Shown: piece by piece, positions 7,442-14,186 of the stretch | Position numbering within the stretch: position 1 is the stretch's first letter | Layout: each line of letters opens with the position of its first letter | NCBI GenBank assembly: GCA_041621405.1 | Contig: JBFKAV010000089.1 | Span: 1-14,861, forward strand | Source of the DNA: JBFKAV01 sp041621405 | GTDB lineage: Bacteria; Pseudomonadota; Alphaproteobacteria; Rhodobacterales; Rhodobacteraceae | Direction of reading: 5' to 3' | DNA length: 14,861 nucleotides | Program-made: the position numbers and the translations under genes | The notes under the pieces: generated by a model | What the model was told of the DNA's origin: nothing | The model's database searches: none | The model's input: only the letters and a program-made list of their open reading frames with translations

Positions 7442-8434
7442 ATGGCACGCCCGAGAAGATCCGTCCGCCTCGCTCGCGAGCTTGCGCTCGACCCGACATC
7501 GAGCCTGAGCGAGCACCACGTGAGTCGCCACATCCTCCGGCACCTGTGCCGGGAGGCCGACGACAAGGTGACCGACGGCGACCTTGACAGCCTGCGGGTC
7601 GCGCGCCTCTGCTGCCGTCTCGCCGGCCGGCTGGCGACCGACGAGGCCCGTGCCTGGAGCTTCGGCAGATTGGCCTCGGCGCTGCGGCTGAGGGACCGCC
7701 TGGGCCACGCGAAGCGGGCCCTCGAGATCGCCCTGGCGGCCGCGCCGCCGGACCTGCAGGGCGACCTGATCCGGCGCAGAGCGATCATCCGGATCTACGA
7801 GGACCGGTATCCGCAGGCGGTGCGCGACGCCGAGCGGGCCCTCGAGCTCACGGCGGGTGTGGAGCACGCGCGCGCTCTGGAGGCCCTGGGGGTCGCGCTC
7901 TACTACCGTGGCGAGGACCGCGCCGCCATCCGCACGCTAGCGCAATGCCTGCAGGAGACTGAGCCCGACGACAGCCGGTACTGCAACGCCATCCAGAACT
8001 ACGCCACCGCCCTGTCGCGGGGCACCGACGCCGATGTCGCCCGAGCGATCGAGCTGTGCGCCGAGGTCCGGCCCCGGCTCAGGTTCCGCCACAAGATGCA
8101 GCGCGCCAAGCTGTGGTGGACCGAAGGCCTGCTCCACCGGCGGCTCGGCGACGAGCGGACGGCATGGCGGTCGCTCGATACCGCGCGCCGCTCCCTGGCG
8201 GCGATGCAGGCGGGGGTCGAAGTCGCGGCCGTAGTGGCCGACATGGCCCAGCTCTCGGCCGAGCCGATCGCGGTGCGCCTGCTCTGCGACGAGGCCGCGG
8301 AAGTGATCGCCGCCCCCCATCCGCTCACCCGGCCGCTGAAGACCCTCGCCGCCGCCGCCCGCGAGCTGATCCCCGAGGCCGCCGCCGCCCTGCGCGCCGC
8401 CGCCGGCCGGCTGGCCACCTGCCCGGCGCTTTAG
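7442..8434 (+). CDS. TPR-repeat protein of unknown function
   Basis: A 330-residue soluble, Arg- and Ala-rich, mostly helical protein. Helical pairs of TPR type are visible: RAWSFGRLASALRLRDRLGH followed by AKRALEIALA, then AEALGVALYYRGEDRAAIRT-like segments in the middle, and WWTEGLLHRRLGDERTAWRS near residue 225. There is no signal peptide, membrane helix or catalytic motif. TPR proteins usually act as protein-binding scaffolds; the partner is unknown. The start is ATG at 7442. The gene is preceded by the 24-bp palindrome array and followed 83 bp later by an Hpt-REC-REC-GGDEF gene on the same strand, so it may work with that signalling protein, but this rests on proximity only. Confidence 0.75.
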   Translation: MARPRRSVRLARELALDPTSSLSEHHVSRHILRHLCREADDKVTDGDLDSLRVARLCCRLAGRLATDEARAWSFGRLASALRLRDRLGHAKRALEIALAAAPPDLQGDLIRRRAIIRIYEDRYPQAVRDAERALELTAGVEHARALEALGVALYYRGEDRAAIRTLAQCLQETEPDDSRYCNAIQNYATALSRGTDADVARAIELCAEVRPRLRFRHKMQRAKLWWTEGLLHRRLGDERTAWRSLDTARRSLAAMQAGVEVAAVVADMAQLSAEPIAVRLLCDEAAEVIAAPHPLTRPLKTLAAAARELIPEAAAALRAAAGRLATCPAL

Positions 8435-8517
8435 CGTCCGCCGGACCGACGAGGGCGCGAGGGGGTGGACGCGAGGGTGACTTCAAGGCTCCGGCTCGGT
8501 CCCGGAAGGGTGCCGTG

Positions 8518-10158
8518 ATGGAAATGGATACCGCCGACTATCACGATCAGCTGGAAGCGCTGAATCAGGAGTTCGCGGCGCTCCTGCCCGGCCGCCTGGA
8601 CGAGATCGAGAGCGCCTGGCGGGCCCTCGCCGAGGGGGAGTGGAACGACGATGGGCTGCGCGCGGTGACCCGCCGGGTGCACGTCTTGAGCGGCTCGGCG
8701 AGCACCTTCGGCTACCCCGAGCTCGGCCGCGCCGCTATCGCCTTCGAGAAGCGCCTGAAGAACTGGCTCGAGATGGAAGGCGCTCCCGCCGGCACGGCGC
8801 TCGAGGAGGGGACTTCGCTGGTCGACGCCCTGCGGCGCGACGCCGAGCGCCGGCGCGAGATCGGGCACATCGAGTCGGTGGGAACGCGCGAGAGCCGCGA
8901 GAGCCTGGTCTATCTCCTCGAGGACGATCAGCCGCTGGCGAACGAGTTGCGGCTGCAGCTCTCAAGCTTCGGCTACCGGGTCGAGATCTTCGCCGAGGGT
9001 GACGCTCTGGCGCGGGCCTTCGCCGACCGGCGCCCGGACGCCCTGGTGGTCGACATCATCCTGCCCGAAGGCGATTTCGCCGGCATCGAGCTGCTGGCAA
9101 GGCTGAGCCGGCAGACCGATCTGCGGGAGCTGCCGGTGCTGTTCGTCACCGCGCGCAGCGACGTCGAGGCGCGGCTGGCGGCGGTGCGCAGCGGCGGCGC
9201 CGGCTACTTCGTCAAGCCCCTCGACGTCGTGGCCCTGGTGGATCGCCTGAATCGGCTGACCCAACGCCACTGCACCGAGCCCTTCCGCATCCTGATCGTC
9301 GACGACGACGGCACGCTCGCCGAGCACTACGCCCTTGTGCTCCGCCGCGGCGGCATGCATGCCTCGGTGCTGACCCGGCCGCTCGAGATCCTGGACCGCC
9401 TTGACGAGGAGCTGCCCGATCTGGTGCTGATGGACGTCCACATGCCCGAGTGCAGCGGCCCGGACCTGGTCAAGGTCATCCGCCAGTTCGACCGTTTCCT
9501 GGGCCTGCCGATCGTCTACCTCTCGACCGAGACCGATCTCGAGCGCCAGCTCTCGGCCCTGCGCTTCGGCGGCGACGATTTCCTCACCAAGCCGCTCACC
9601 GACCGGCACCTGCTCGCCGCAGTGGCGATCCGCGCCGAGCGCAGCCGAGTGCTGCGGTCGCTGATGACCCGCGACAGCCTGACCTCGCTGCTCACCCACG
9701 TGGCGCTCAAGGAGCGGCTGGACACCGAGCTGGCGCGGGCGCACCGCCTCGGCACCCCGCTGTCGTTCGCCATGCTCGACATCGACGCCTTCAAGAAGGT
9801 CAACGATCGCCACGGCCACCTGCTCGGAGATCGGGTGCTGAAGTCGCTCGCCGACCTGCTGCGGCGGCGCGTCAGGACGAGCGACACGGTCGGCCGCTAC
9901 GGCGGCGAGGAGTTCGGGATCGTGCTACCGGAGTGCGGGCTCGAGGCCGCCGTTCGTCTGGTCGACGGCCTGCGCGAGAGCTTCGCCGGCGTCCGCTTCC
10001 GCACCGGCGCCGCCGAGCTCGGCGTCCGGTTCTCGGCCGGGGTCGCAGCGGCGACCCCGGAGAGCACGGTCGACCGTCTGATCGACGAGGCCGACCGGGC
10101 GCTCTACCGCGCCAAGGCGCGGGGAGGGAACCGGGTCATGACCGTCGCCGGGGAGTGA
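8518..10158 (+). CDS. Hpt-REC-REC-GGDEF signalling protein, probable diguanylate cyclase
   Basis: A 546-residue cytoplasmic protein. An N-terminal Hpt-like domain (about 10-110) carries RRVHVLSGSASTFG with H55 as likely phospho-acceptor; the usual Lys of HxLKG is Ser. REC1 (about 130-248) has E135-D136-D137, phospho-acceptor D179, T211 and K233. REC2 (about 256-375) has D262-D264, D306, S336 and K358. The GGDEF domain (about 385-546) has DIDAFKKVNDRHGH (421-434), the active-site GGEEF (462-466), and an RTSD inhibitory-site motif (453-456) five residues before it, so it should make cyclic di-GMP under product feedback. The layout recalls PleD with an added Hpt domain. The ATG at 8518 has GGAAGGG 7 nt upstream. 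No histidine kinase is nearby, so input must come from elsewhere. Confidence 0.93.
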   Translation: MEMDTADYHDQLEALNQEFAALLPGRLDEIESAWRALAEGEWNDDGLRAVTRRVHVLSGSASTFGYPELGRAAIAFEKRLKNWLEMEGAPAGTALEEGTSLVDALRRDAERRREIGHIESVGTRESRESLVYLLEDDQPLANELRLQLSSFGYRVEIFAEGDALARAFADRRPDALVVDIILPEGDFAGIELLARLSRQTDLRELPVLFVTARSDVEARLAAVRSGGAGYFVKPLDVVALVDRLNRLTQRHCTEPFRILIVDDDGTLAEHYALVLRRGGMHASVLTRPLEILDRLDEELPDLVLMDVHMPECSGPDLVKVIRQFDRFLGLPIVYLSTETDLERQLSALRFGGDDFLTKPLTDRHLLAAVAIRAERSRVLRSLMTRDSLTSLLTHVALKERLDTELARAHRLGTPLSFAMLDIDAFKKVNDRHGHLLGDRVLKSLADLLRRRVRTSDTVGRYGGEEFGIVLPECGLEAAVRLVDGLRESFAGVRFRTGAAELGVRFSAGVAAATPESTVDRLIDEADRALYRAKARGGNRVMTVAGE

Positions 10159-10181
10159 TCCGCGCCGGATCCCCCCGGCCC

Positions 10182-10210
10182 TTGACAGGGGCAGCGCCGT
10201 TATATAGCTT
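10182..10210 (+). promoter_or_regulatory. Promoter of the bactofilin gene
   Basis: A perfect -35 box TTGACA (10182-10187) is followed by the AT-rich TATATAGCTT (10201-10210). The -10 is either TATAGC at 15-bp spacing or TAGCTT at 17-bp spacing. AGCTTA (10206-10211) and TAAGCT (10219-10224) form an inverted repeat across the likely start site, a possible operator or leader hairpin. The leader would be about 50 nt. Confidence 0.65.
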
Positions 10211-10269
10211 AAGACGCATAAGCTGCTTGTCCTGACGTCGAGGACCTTCCGGCATCCGAGGACCCGAGC

Positions 10270-10728
10270 ATGTGGAAAGCGAACGCCTCTCCGAGTGAAT
10301 CCGCCCAGGCGCCGGCCCCCGACGCCCGCGTCCCGGCCGAGCCGAACCCGCCGCCAGCCCGGCCGGCGGCTGGCGCGGGCCCGGCGGCGATCATCGGCCC
10401 GTCGATCTCGATCAAGGGGGAGATCTCGGGCAGCGAAGACCTGGTGATCGAGGGCCAGGTGGAAGGTGCCGTGAGCCTGCACCAGCACAACGTCACCGTC
10501 GCCAGCAGCGGCCGGGTGACGGCCGACATCCGCGGCAAGCGGATCTGCGTCGACGGCAAGGTGACCGGCGACCTGCTCGGCGAGGAGGTCGTGATCCGCA
10601 AGTCGGGGCGGGTCCAGGGCAACGCCAAGGCGCCGAAGGTGACGCTCGAGAACGGCTGCTACTTCCGCGGCAGCATCGACATGCAGCCGCGCAACGGCGA
10701 ACCGAAGCGCGCCGCCGCGGCGAAATAG
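10270..10728 (+). CDS. Bactofilin family cytoskeletal protein
   Basis: Bactofilins polymerise without nucleotide into beta-helical filaments that organise cell shape, envelope synthesis or polar complexes. The 152-residue product has an unordered Pro/Ala-rich N-terminus (1-38), a beta-helix core (about 40-138) beginning IIGPSISIKGEISGSEDL and continuing with VIEGQVEGAV, VASSGRVTADI and ENGCYFRGSI, and a short basic tail. Alternating hydrophobic and glycine residues every five to six positions fit the right-handed beta-helix. The ATG at 10270 has GAGGA 7 nt upstream and its own promoter. No peptidase M23 or ParA partner gene, often found beside bactofilins, lies in the window. Confidence 0.92.
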   Translation: MWKANASPSESAQAPAPDARVPAEPNPPPARPAAGAGPAAIIGPSISIKGEISGSEDLVIEGQVEGAVSLHQHNVTVASSGRVTADIRGKRICVDGKVTGDLLGEEVVIRKSGRVQGNAKAPKVTLENGCYFRGSIDMQPRNGEPKRAAAAK

Positions 10729-10741
10729 GGCGGCTCGGCGG

Positions 10742-10758
10742 GGCTGGAAGCGCCAGCC
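10742..10758. repeat. Small hairpin after the bactofilin gene
   Basis: GGCTGG (10742-10747) pairs with CCAGCC (10753-10758) around 5 nt, 13 bp after the stop. It lacks a T-tract, so it is at best a weak terminator. Confidence 0.25.
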
Positions 10759-10793
10759 GTCGCCTCTCCGTGAGCGCAGGCGTCCCGCCAGCT

Positions 10794-10990
10794 CTGGCGA
10801 CCGCTGGCGCTGGCGACCGAAGTGGCCTGGCGACCGAAGTGGCTGGCACCTATTAGGTCACACCTATTAGTCACCGGCACTACATCCCAGCCGGAGGGCG
10901 TTCCGCGGCGACCGCGGCGACCGAAGGGCGCGACCGAAGTGGCTGGCACCTACCCGCGCACCTACCCGGCGAAGCACCTACCCGGCGAAG
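10794..10990. repeat. Minisatellite-like block of interlocking short repeats
   Basis: The block is made of a few words in tandem or near-tandem. CTGGCGACCGAAGTGGC is present twice back to back (10810-10826, 10827-10843). CACCTATTAGGTCA (10847-10860) is followed at once by CACCTATTAGTCA (10861-10873). CACCTACCCGGCGAAG is present twice back to back (10959-10974, 10975-10990). The 16-mer CCGAAGTGGCTGGCAC occurs at 10834-10849 and again exactly 100 bp later at 10934-10949, and a third time far away at 13929. No coding potential is apparent. Confidence 0.85.
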
Positions 10991-11315
10991 ACGCGCCCGC
11001 CCGCCTGCGCGCGGTCTCTGTATTCGAGACACCATGCATCGAAAAAAGTGCAGGGCACTGGCTGTCAGTGAGATCCAGTCTACACACTCTGTGTATTTTC
11101 CTCTGAATTTCGTGCAATGGCCTCGCTGAATCCACAGCCTGTGACGTTGCGCCCCGAGTCTCTATATTTCAAGATCCTCTCTGTTGTTGGTCGCCGGCTG
11201 TCGCAAAAAGCGGTCGTTCGCGAGATCAGCGGACGGCCGGGTGCACCCGAGAGCCGAACGACTCGACGGCAAAAGAGGTTCCCGAATCCACAAAATCGGG
11301 AGAAAGGAGATCGTC
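10991..11315. other. AT-richer leader region with several small inverted repeats
   Basis: Base composition falls clearly below that of the flanking genes from about 11020. Inverted repeats include GTCTC/GAGAC (11014-11030), CACTG/CAGTG (11056-11070) and the tidy TACACA-ctc-TGTGTA (11081-11095). No convincing gene is seen. The last part is presumably the promoter and leader of the acidic-tail protein gene. Confidence 0.5.
11141..11168 (+). promoter_or_regulatory. Candidate promoter of the acidic-tail protein gene
   Basis: GTGACG (11141-11146) and TATATT (11163-11168) are 16 bp apart and match the sigma70 hexamers at 4/6 and 5/6. This would give a leader of about 140 nt before the ATG at 11316. 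Confidence 0.35.
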
Positions 11316-12152
11316 ATGAAACGATTCGTAAAACCGTCCAAGGCCGTGACCGACGGCCAGAAGATCGCGGCGGCGCTGGAGGCCGCCAGCTTCGAGATCG
11401 CGCCCGACGTGGGCGAGGCTCTCGAGGCCGTTTTCGCCAGGTGGGTTGAGGAGGGGGAGACCCCGCCGGCCCGCGAGGCGTACCGGCAGTCCCTGCTGGG
11501 GCGCTGGCTGCGCTGGGTGCGCGAGCGCCTGGTGGTGGCCGACGAGGCGCACCAGGAGGAGATTCGCGTGGAGCGCCGCCTGCGGCGTCTGCGCGACGAC
11601 GCGGCCGCCGCGATCGAACAGAAGGTGCGTGCCGTGCGCACCACCTTCGAGAAAGTCTACGGCTCGGGCCTCACCGCCGAGGTGGTGGGGCTGGCGAGCG
11701 ACATTCCCGAGGATCCGGTGGTGCTCCGGCGCTACGCCGAGCGCATCATCCGGATCATGGCCGACCCCGATCTCGACCTGCCCGCCCCGCGGGTGAAGGG
11801 CAGCACCATGGGCCCGGAGGACGTGATCGGGGAAATCCAGCCGCCGCTCGAGAGGCTCGGGGAGGCGCTCGATCAGATCGAGCCGCAGAAGCGCAGGTCC
11901 CAGCTCGCGCTGCAGGAGAAGCGGGAGGCGCTGGCGGAGTTCAACTACGCCAGCGGCCGCATCGCCCGCTACCTGGAGGCGCTGTGCTACCTGGCGGGGA
12001 AGGACTTCCACGCCGAGCGGGTGCGGCAGTCGTCCCATGTGCAGGAGCTGGAGCCCGACGAGACGTTCGAGTCCGACGAGGAGGAGGAATCCGAGTCCGA
12101 CGAGGAGAGCGACGAGGAGGAGCCGGCAGCCGGGCCGGCGACCGGCTCCTGA
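11316..12152 (+). CDS. Unrecognised helical protein with acidic C-terminal tail
   Basis: A 278-residue protein that I do not recognise. Residues 1-240 are charged and strongly helical, with no signal peptide or membrane segment; parts such as RVERRLRRLRDDAAAAIEQK (about 89-108) and the stretch near 205-225 could form coiled coils. Residues 244-278 are an extreme Asp/Glu/Ser tail built from ESDEE-type units, ending in Ala/Gly/Pro. Acidic tails of this kind occur in histone- or nucleic-acid-mimicking proteins and in chaperones, but nothing here proves such a role. The ATG at 11316 has an excellent AAAGGAGA site 5 nt upstream. A strong intrinsic terminator follows, so it is a single-gene unit. 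Codon use is high-GC like the neighbours. Confidence 0.75.
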   Translation: MKRFVKPSKAVTDGQKIAAALEAASFEIAPDVGEALEAVFARWVEEGETPPAREAYRQSLLGRWLRWVRERLVVADEAHQEEIRVERRLRRLRDDAAAAIEQKVRAVRTTFEKVYGSGLTAEVVGLASDIPEDPVVLRRYAERIIRIMADPDLDLPAPRVKGSTMGPEDVIGEIQPPLERLGEALDQIEPQKRRSQLALQEKREALAEFNYASGRIARYLEALCYLAGKDFHAERVRQSSHVQELEPDETFESDEEEESESDEESDEEEPAAGPATGS

Positions 12153-12179
12153 CCCTGAGTCTGATCCCGTGACCTGAAC

Positions 12180-12211
12180 GCGGCCGGCAGCGATGCCGGC
12201 CGCCTTTTTTT
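12180..12211 (+). terminator. Intrinsic terminator after the acidic-tail protein gene
   Basis: GCGGCCGGCA (12180-12189) and TGCCGGCCGC (12194-12203) form a perfect 10-bp stem with a 4-nt loop (GCGA), followed by C and seven T. It starts 28 bp after the stop codon. This is the clearest rho-independent terminator in the window. Confidence 0.95.
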
Positions 12212-12253
12212 CGCCCAATGCAGGGGGTGAGTGCACAAACGTTGTCGATTCGA

Positions 12254-12540
12254 GCCGGGGGAAGGTCTTCTCCACGCCGGGAAGCTCCTTCTCCGGCCTG
12301 TCGGAACGCCTTCAGGCGGCCCCGGAGGACCTGCCGCCGGACGCCGGAAGGTCCTTTCCCGGCCAGGGACGAGGGTGCCGCAGGTCGGGGAAGGACATTT
12401 CCGGCCAGGAAAAGTCCTTCCCCTGGTCATCGCCAGGACCTGCGGGGCGCTGGAAAGACCTTCCCCGCGGCCGGGGAAGGACATTTCCGGGCTCGTAAGG
12501 ACCTTCCCCGCGTTGCGGGGAAGACCTTTCCCGGCAGGGA
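12254..12540. repeat. Cluster of quasi-palindromic repeats, possibly a structured RNA
   Basis: About ten diverged copies of a roughly 22-bp quasi-palindrome, near CCGGGGAAGGACCTTTCCCGG, are packed into 290 bp. Neighbouring copies pair with each other: GGGGAAGGAC-a-TTTCC with GGAAA-a-GTCCTTCCCC (12387-12402 with 12408-12423); CCTTCCCC with GGGGAAGG (12459-12466 with 12473-12480); CTTCCCCGC with GCGGGGAAG (12503-12511 with 12515-12523). The first hairpin and a small CTGG/CCAG hairpin (12423-12436) are enclosed by CCGCAGGTC (12378-12386) and GACCTGCGG (12437-12445). The region is non-coding and lies between a terminator and a convergent gene. Confidence 0.85.
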
Positions 12541-12698
12541 AATAAACAACCCTTGTCGCATTTCCCGCCGCAGGCCTACCGCCCTGTCTGGGCCTGCTCA
12601 TCCCCCGGCAGCGCAGCTCCACCACCATGCCGCTGGCCTCGCGGTCACGGTGTGGTCGGGGTCGCACTCCAGCTCGGCTATGGCTTCAGGGGAGGCAC
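12541..12698. other. Gap before the low-GC gene
   Basis: This 158-bp stretch joins the palindrome cluster to the 3' end of the minus-strand membrane protein gene. I see no gene, clear hairpin or repeat in it. Confidence 0.4.
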
Positions 12699-13613
12699 TC
12701 AAGCAAGCAGTTGTTGCTCAAGCGCCGCAAGCGACAGCCTACGCGCTAGCGCGGCAGCATCGACCACACGCTCTAGTTGGCCATCAACGACGATGGGTAC
12801 GAACTGGGTGCCGCGTTCGATAATCCGATAACGCAAGAGTGGATTCTCGGGGCCGTAATGGGACACCGACACCGTCTCCAGTCGTTCGCCGAGTATTGAC
12901 CGAAGCGATTCCGCGGGTATGAGCTCTTTGAACTGTTCTTCGGGTGTGTTATCGAGTGATCCGCTTGCCCATCTGTAGATAGTGGCTTGAATCGGATCGT
13001 CCGCGTCTTCAGGCTCTGGCTCAGCTGCGAGCTCGGCAATGATCTCTTGGTATCGACGCTCAAGAGCCGGTTGGCGCGCGGCCAACGCGCGGCGAACATT
13101 GACGGGCGCTGCCATTCCCGCATACAGGCGCTTGCTGTCGCCCTCGACGAATACCAGGCGCTGGACCTGCGAGTGATCATCGAGCAGCGCTGCCTGCAAA
13201 TATAACCGCGTCGACCACCAGTAACGTTCAGACCGGAGGTTGATCTCGATCAGCTGCAATTCTGGACTCTGAACTGCGGCGCTGATAGATTTTAGAAGAT
13301 GACGCTTGTCGCTGAAATACTGACTGGCCATCAGCGCTTCCGCAATTGCGCTATCGATCGGAACCGTCACGTTCTCCAGGCCGATCTCGAAGCCGAATGC
13401 CTTTACGGACTTGATACGATGCCACACAAAGGCCAGAGCCAATGGGGCAGCGATCAGTCCGCCAACCATGATGGCGAAAGTCGTATTGGAAGGTTCAGTC
13501 TTGCTGGCTATGAAGTAGCCGATGGCAAAAGCGCCAACGACGAGGTAACCTGCAAGCGCTATACGAAGCCAACGTCCGAAGTAACCGGGCGTTGGAGAAG
13601 TGGTGTTTGCCAT
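12699..13613 (-). CDS. Unrecognised membrane protein with two N-terminal helices
   Basis: A 304-residue protein. Two hydrophobic helices lie at about 14-36 (WLRIALAGYLVVGAFAIGYF) and 44-65, followed by a short basic stretch and a soluble domain of about 230 residues, with KAFGFEIGLENVTVPI just after the membrane. The domain contains WWSTRLYLQAALLDD, VQRLVFVEGD, an acidic linker (AEPEPEDADD) and a helical C-terminus. No catalytic motif is recognised. The short loop and basic residues after helix 2 suggest the soluble part is cytoplasmic. ATG at 13613 was chosen; TTG at 13643 is in frame but overlaps the end of the MITE-like element. The gene is clearly less GC-rich than its neighbours and uses A/T-ending codons freely, which suggests recent acquisition. 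Confidence 0.8.
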   Translation of the reverse strand: MANTTSPTPGYFGRWLRIALAGYLVVGAFAIGYFIASKTEPSNTTFAIMVGGLIAAPLALAFVWHRIKSVKAFGFEIGLENVTVPIDSAIAEALMASQYFSDKRHLLKSISAAVQSPELQLIEINLRSERYWWSTRLYLQAALLDDHSQVQRLVFVEGDSKRLYAGMAAPVNVRRALAARQPALERRYQEIIAELAAEPEPEDADDPIQATIYRWASGSLDNTPEEQFKELIPAESLRSILGERLETVSVSHYGPENPLLRYRIIERGTQFVPIVVDGQLERVVDAAALARRLSLAALEQQLLA

Positions 13614-13643
13614 CGTATGATCGGCGCCTGGTAGGTTTAACAA

Positions 13644-13809
13644 CTAGCAGCCCGTGGTGAAAGTCAGCCGCCGGCGAGAGCGAGAGATTTTTCGCCAGAT
13701 CAAGGCGCCAAACCACAGACATACTGGCGTATTTCGCGGATTTGGCAACACAGAGCTGGCGGAAAAGATCCGCGCGTAGCGCGGCTCGACTTTTGCCACG
13801 GCCTGCTAG
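13644..13809. mobile_element. 166-bp MITE-like element with long imperfect inverted arms
   Basis: The left end CTAGCAGCCCGTGG (13644-13657) and the reverse complement of the right end, CTAGCAGGCCGTGG (13809-13796), differ at one base. Similarity continues through AAAGTC, AGCCG, TTTT and GCCAG for about 60 bp, and GCCAAA (13707-13712) still pairs with TTTGGC (13741-13746). The whole unit is thus one long imperfect inverted repeat with a short centre. CTAG at both ends could be a target-site duplication or part of the terminal repeat. It is too short for a transposase, so a non-autonomous element or insertion-sequence relic is likely. It sits 30 bp upstream of the low-GC membrane protein gene. 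Confidence 0.75.
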
Positions 13810-14186
13810 AGTCCACACCCGCGCCAGCGGATCCCACCTGGGCTACGGCTTCGTCGAGGGTTTGGGCATGGCATGCATCTCCAGATGCGGCTCCTAGTTT
13901 AGCACCTTGGCCCTGTCTCGGCTGCCGTCCGAAGTGGCTGGCACGGTTCTCTGTCGTTCTCTGTCACGCGGTTCTCTGGACGACGTGAGTGTGAGCCCGC
14001 TCCTCCGCCCCCAGAGCCGGCGAGATGCCGGCGCTCCCAGCCCGGAGCAGCCGAAAAAAGATCCGGCTCCCCGCGACAACTTGGTTGACCCAGGTCCACT
14101 TGCGCTCGCGGCTGCCCGACGGTAGCGGCTCTGCCCGGCGATCGGAGAGCGGAGGCAACGCTGTCCGGGTACCGGGGCTCAAGCCC
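13810..14186. other. Non-coding stretch between the MITE-like element and the symporter gene
   Basis: No convincing gene is seen in 377 bp. It holds the third copy of CCGAAGTGGCTGGCAC (13929-13944), followed at once by three copies of GTTCTCTG (13946-13953, 13956-13963, 13971-13978). GCATCT-cc-AGATGC (13875-13888), GCCGGC-gagat-GCCGGC (14016-14032) and AGCCG/CGGCT (14049-14068) are inverted repeats. The last two lie downstream of the minus-strand symporter gene, but neither is a clear terminator. Confidence 0.5.
13929..13944 (+). repeat. Dispersed 16-bp repeat, third copy
   Basis: CCGAAGTGGCTGGCAC here is identical to the copies at 10834-10849 and 10934-10949, about 3 kb away. Short GTGGCTGGCAC-type motifs that recur in intergenic DNA are typical of REP-like elements, but no transposase gene is in the window. 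Confidence 0.7.

Noticed and set aside
8056..8517. N-terminal extension of the Hpt-REC-REC-GGDEF protein
   Set aside because: The frame is open upstream but overlaps the TPR gene and encodes only Arg/Ala/Pro-rich sequence. The ATG at 8518 has a good ribosome site and starts at the Hpt domain.
12193..12831. Several open frames across the palindrome cluster
   Set aside because: They follow a strong terminator, encode Arg/Pro/Gly-rich low-complexity sequence and arise from the repeats.
13495..13818. 107-residue minus-strand frame through the MITE-like element
   Set aside because: It spans the whole element and runs into the membrane protein gene in another frame. No transposase motif is present.
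12667..13855. GGCTAYGGCTTC at both sides of the low-GC island as insertion direct repeats
   Set aside because: Only 12 bp with one mismatch is shared, which is expected by chance between stretches of this size and composition.
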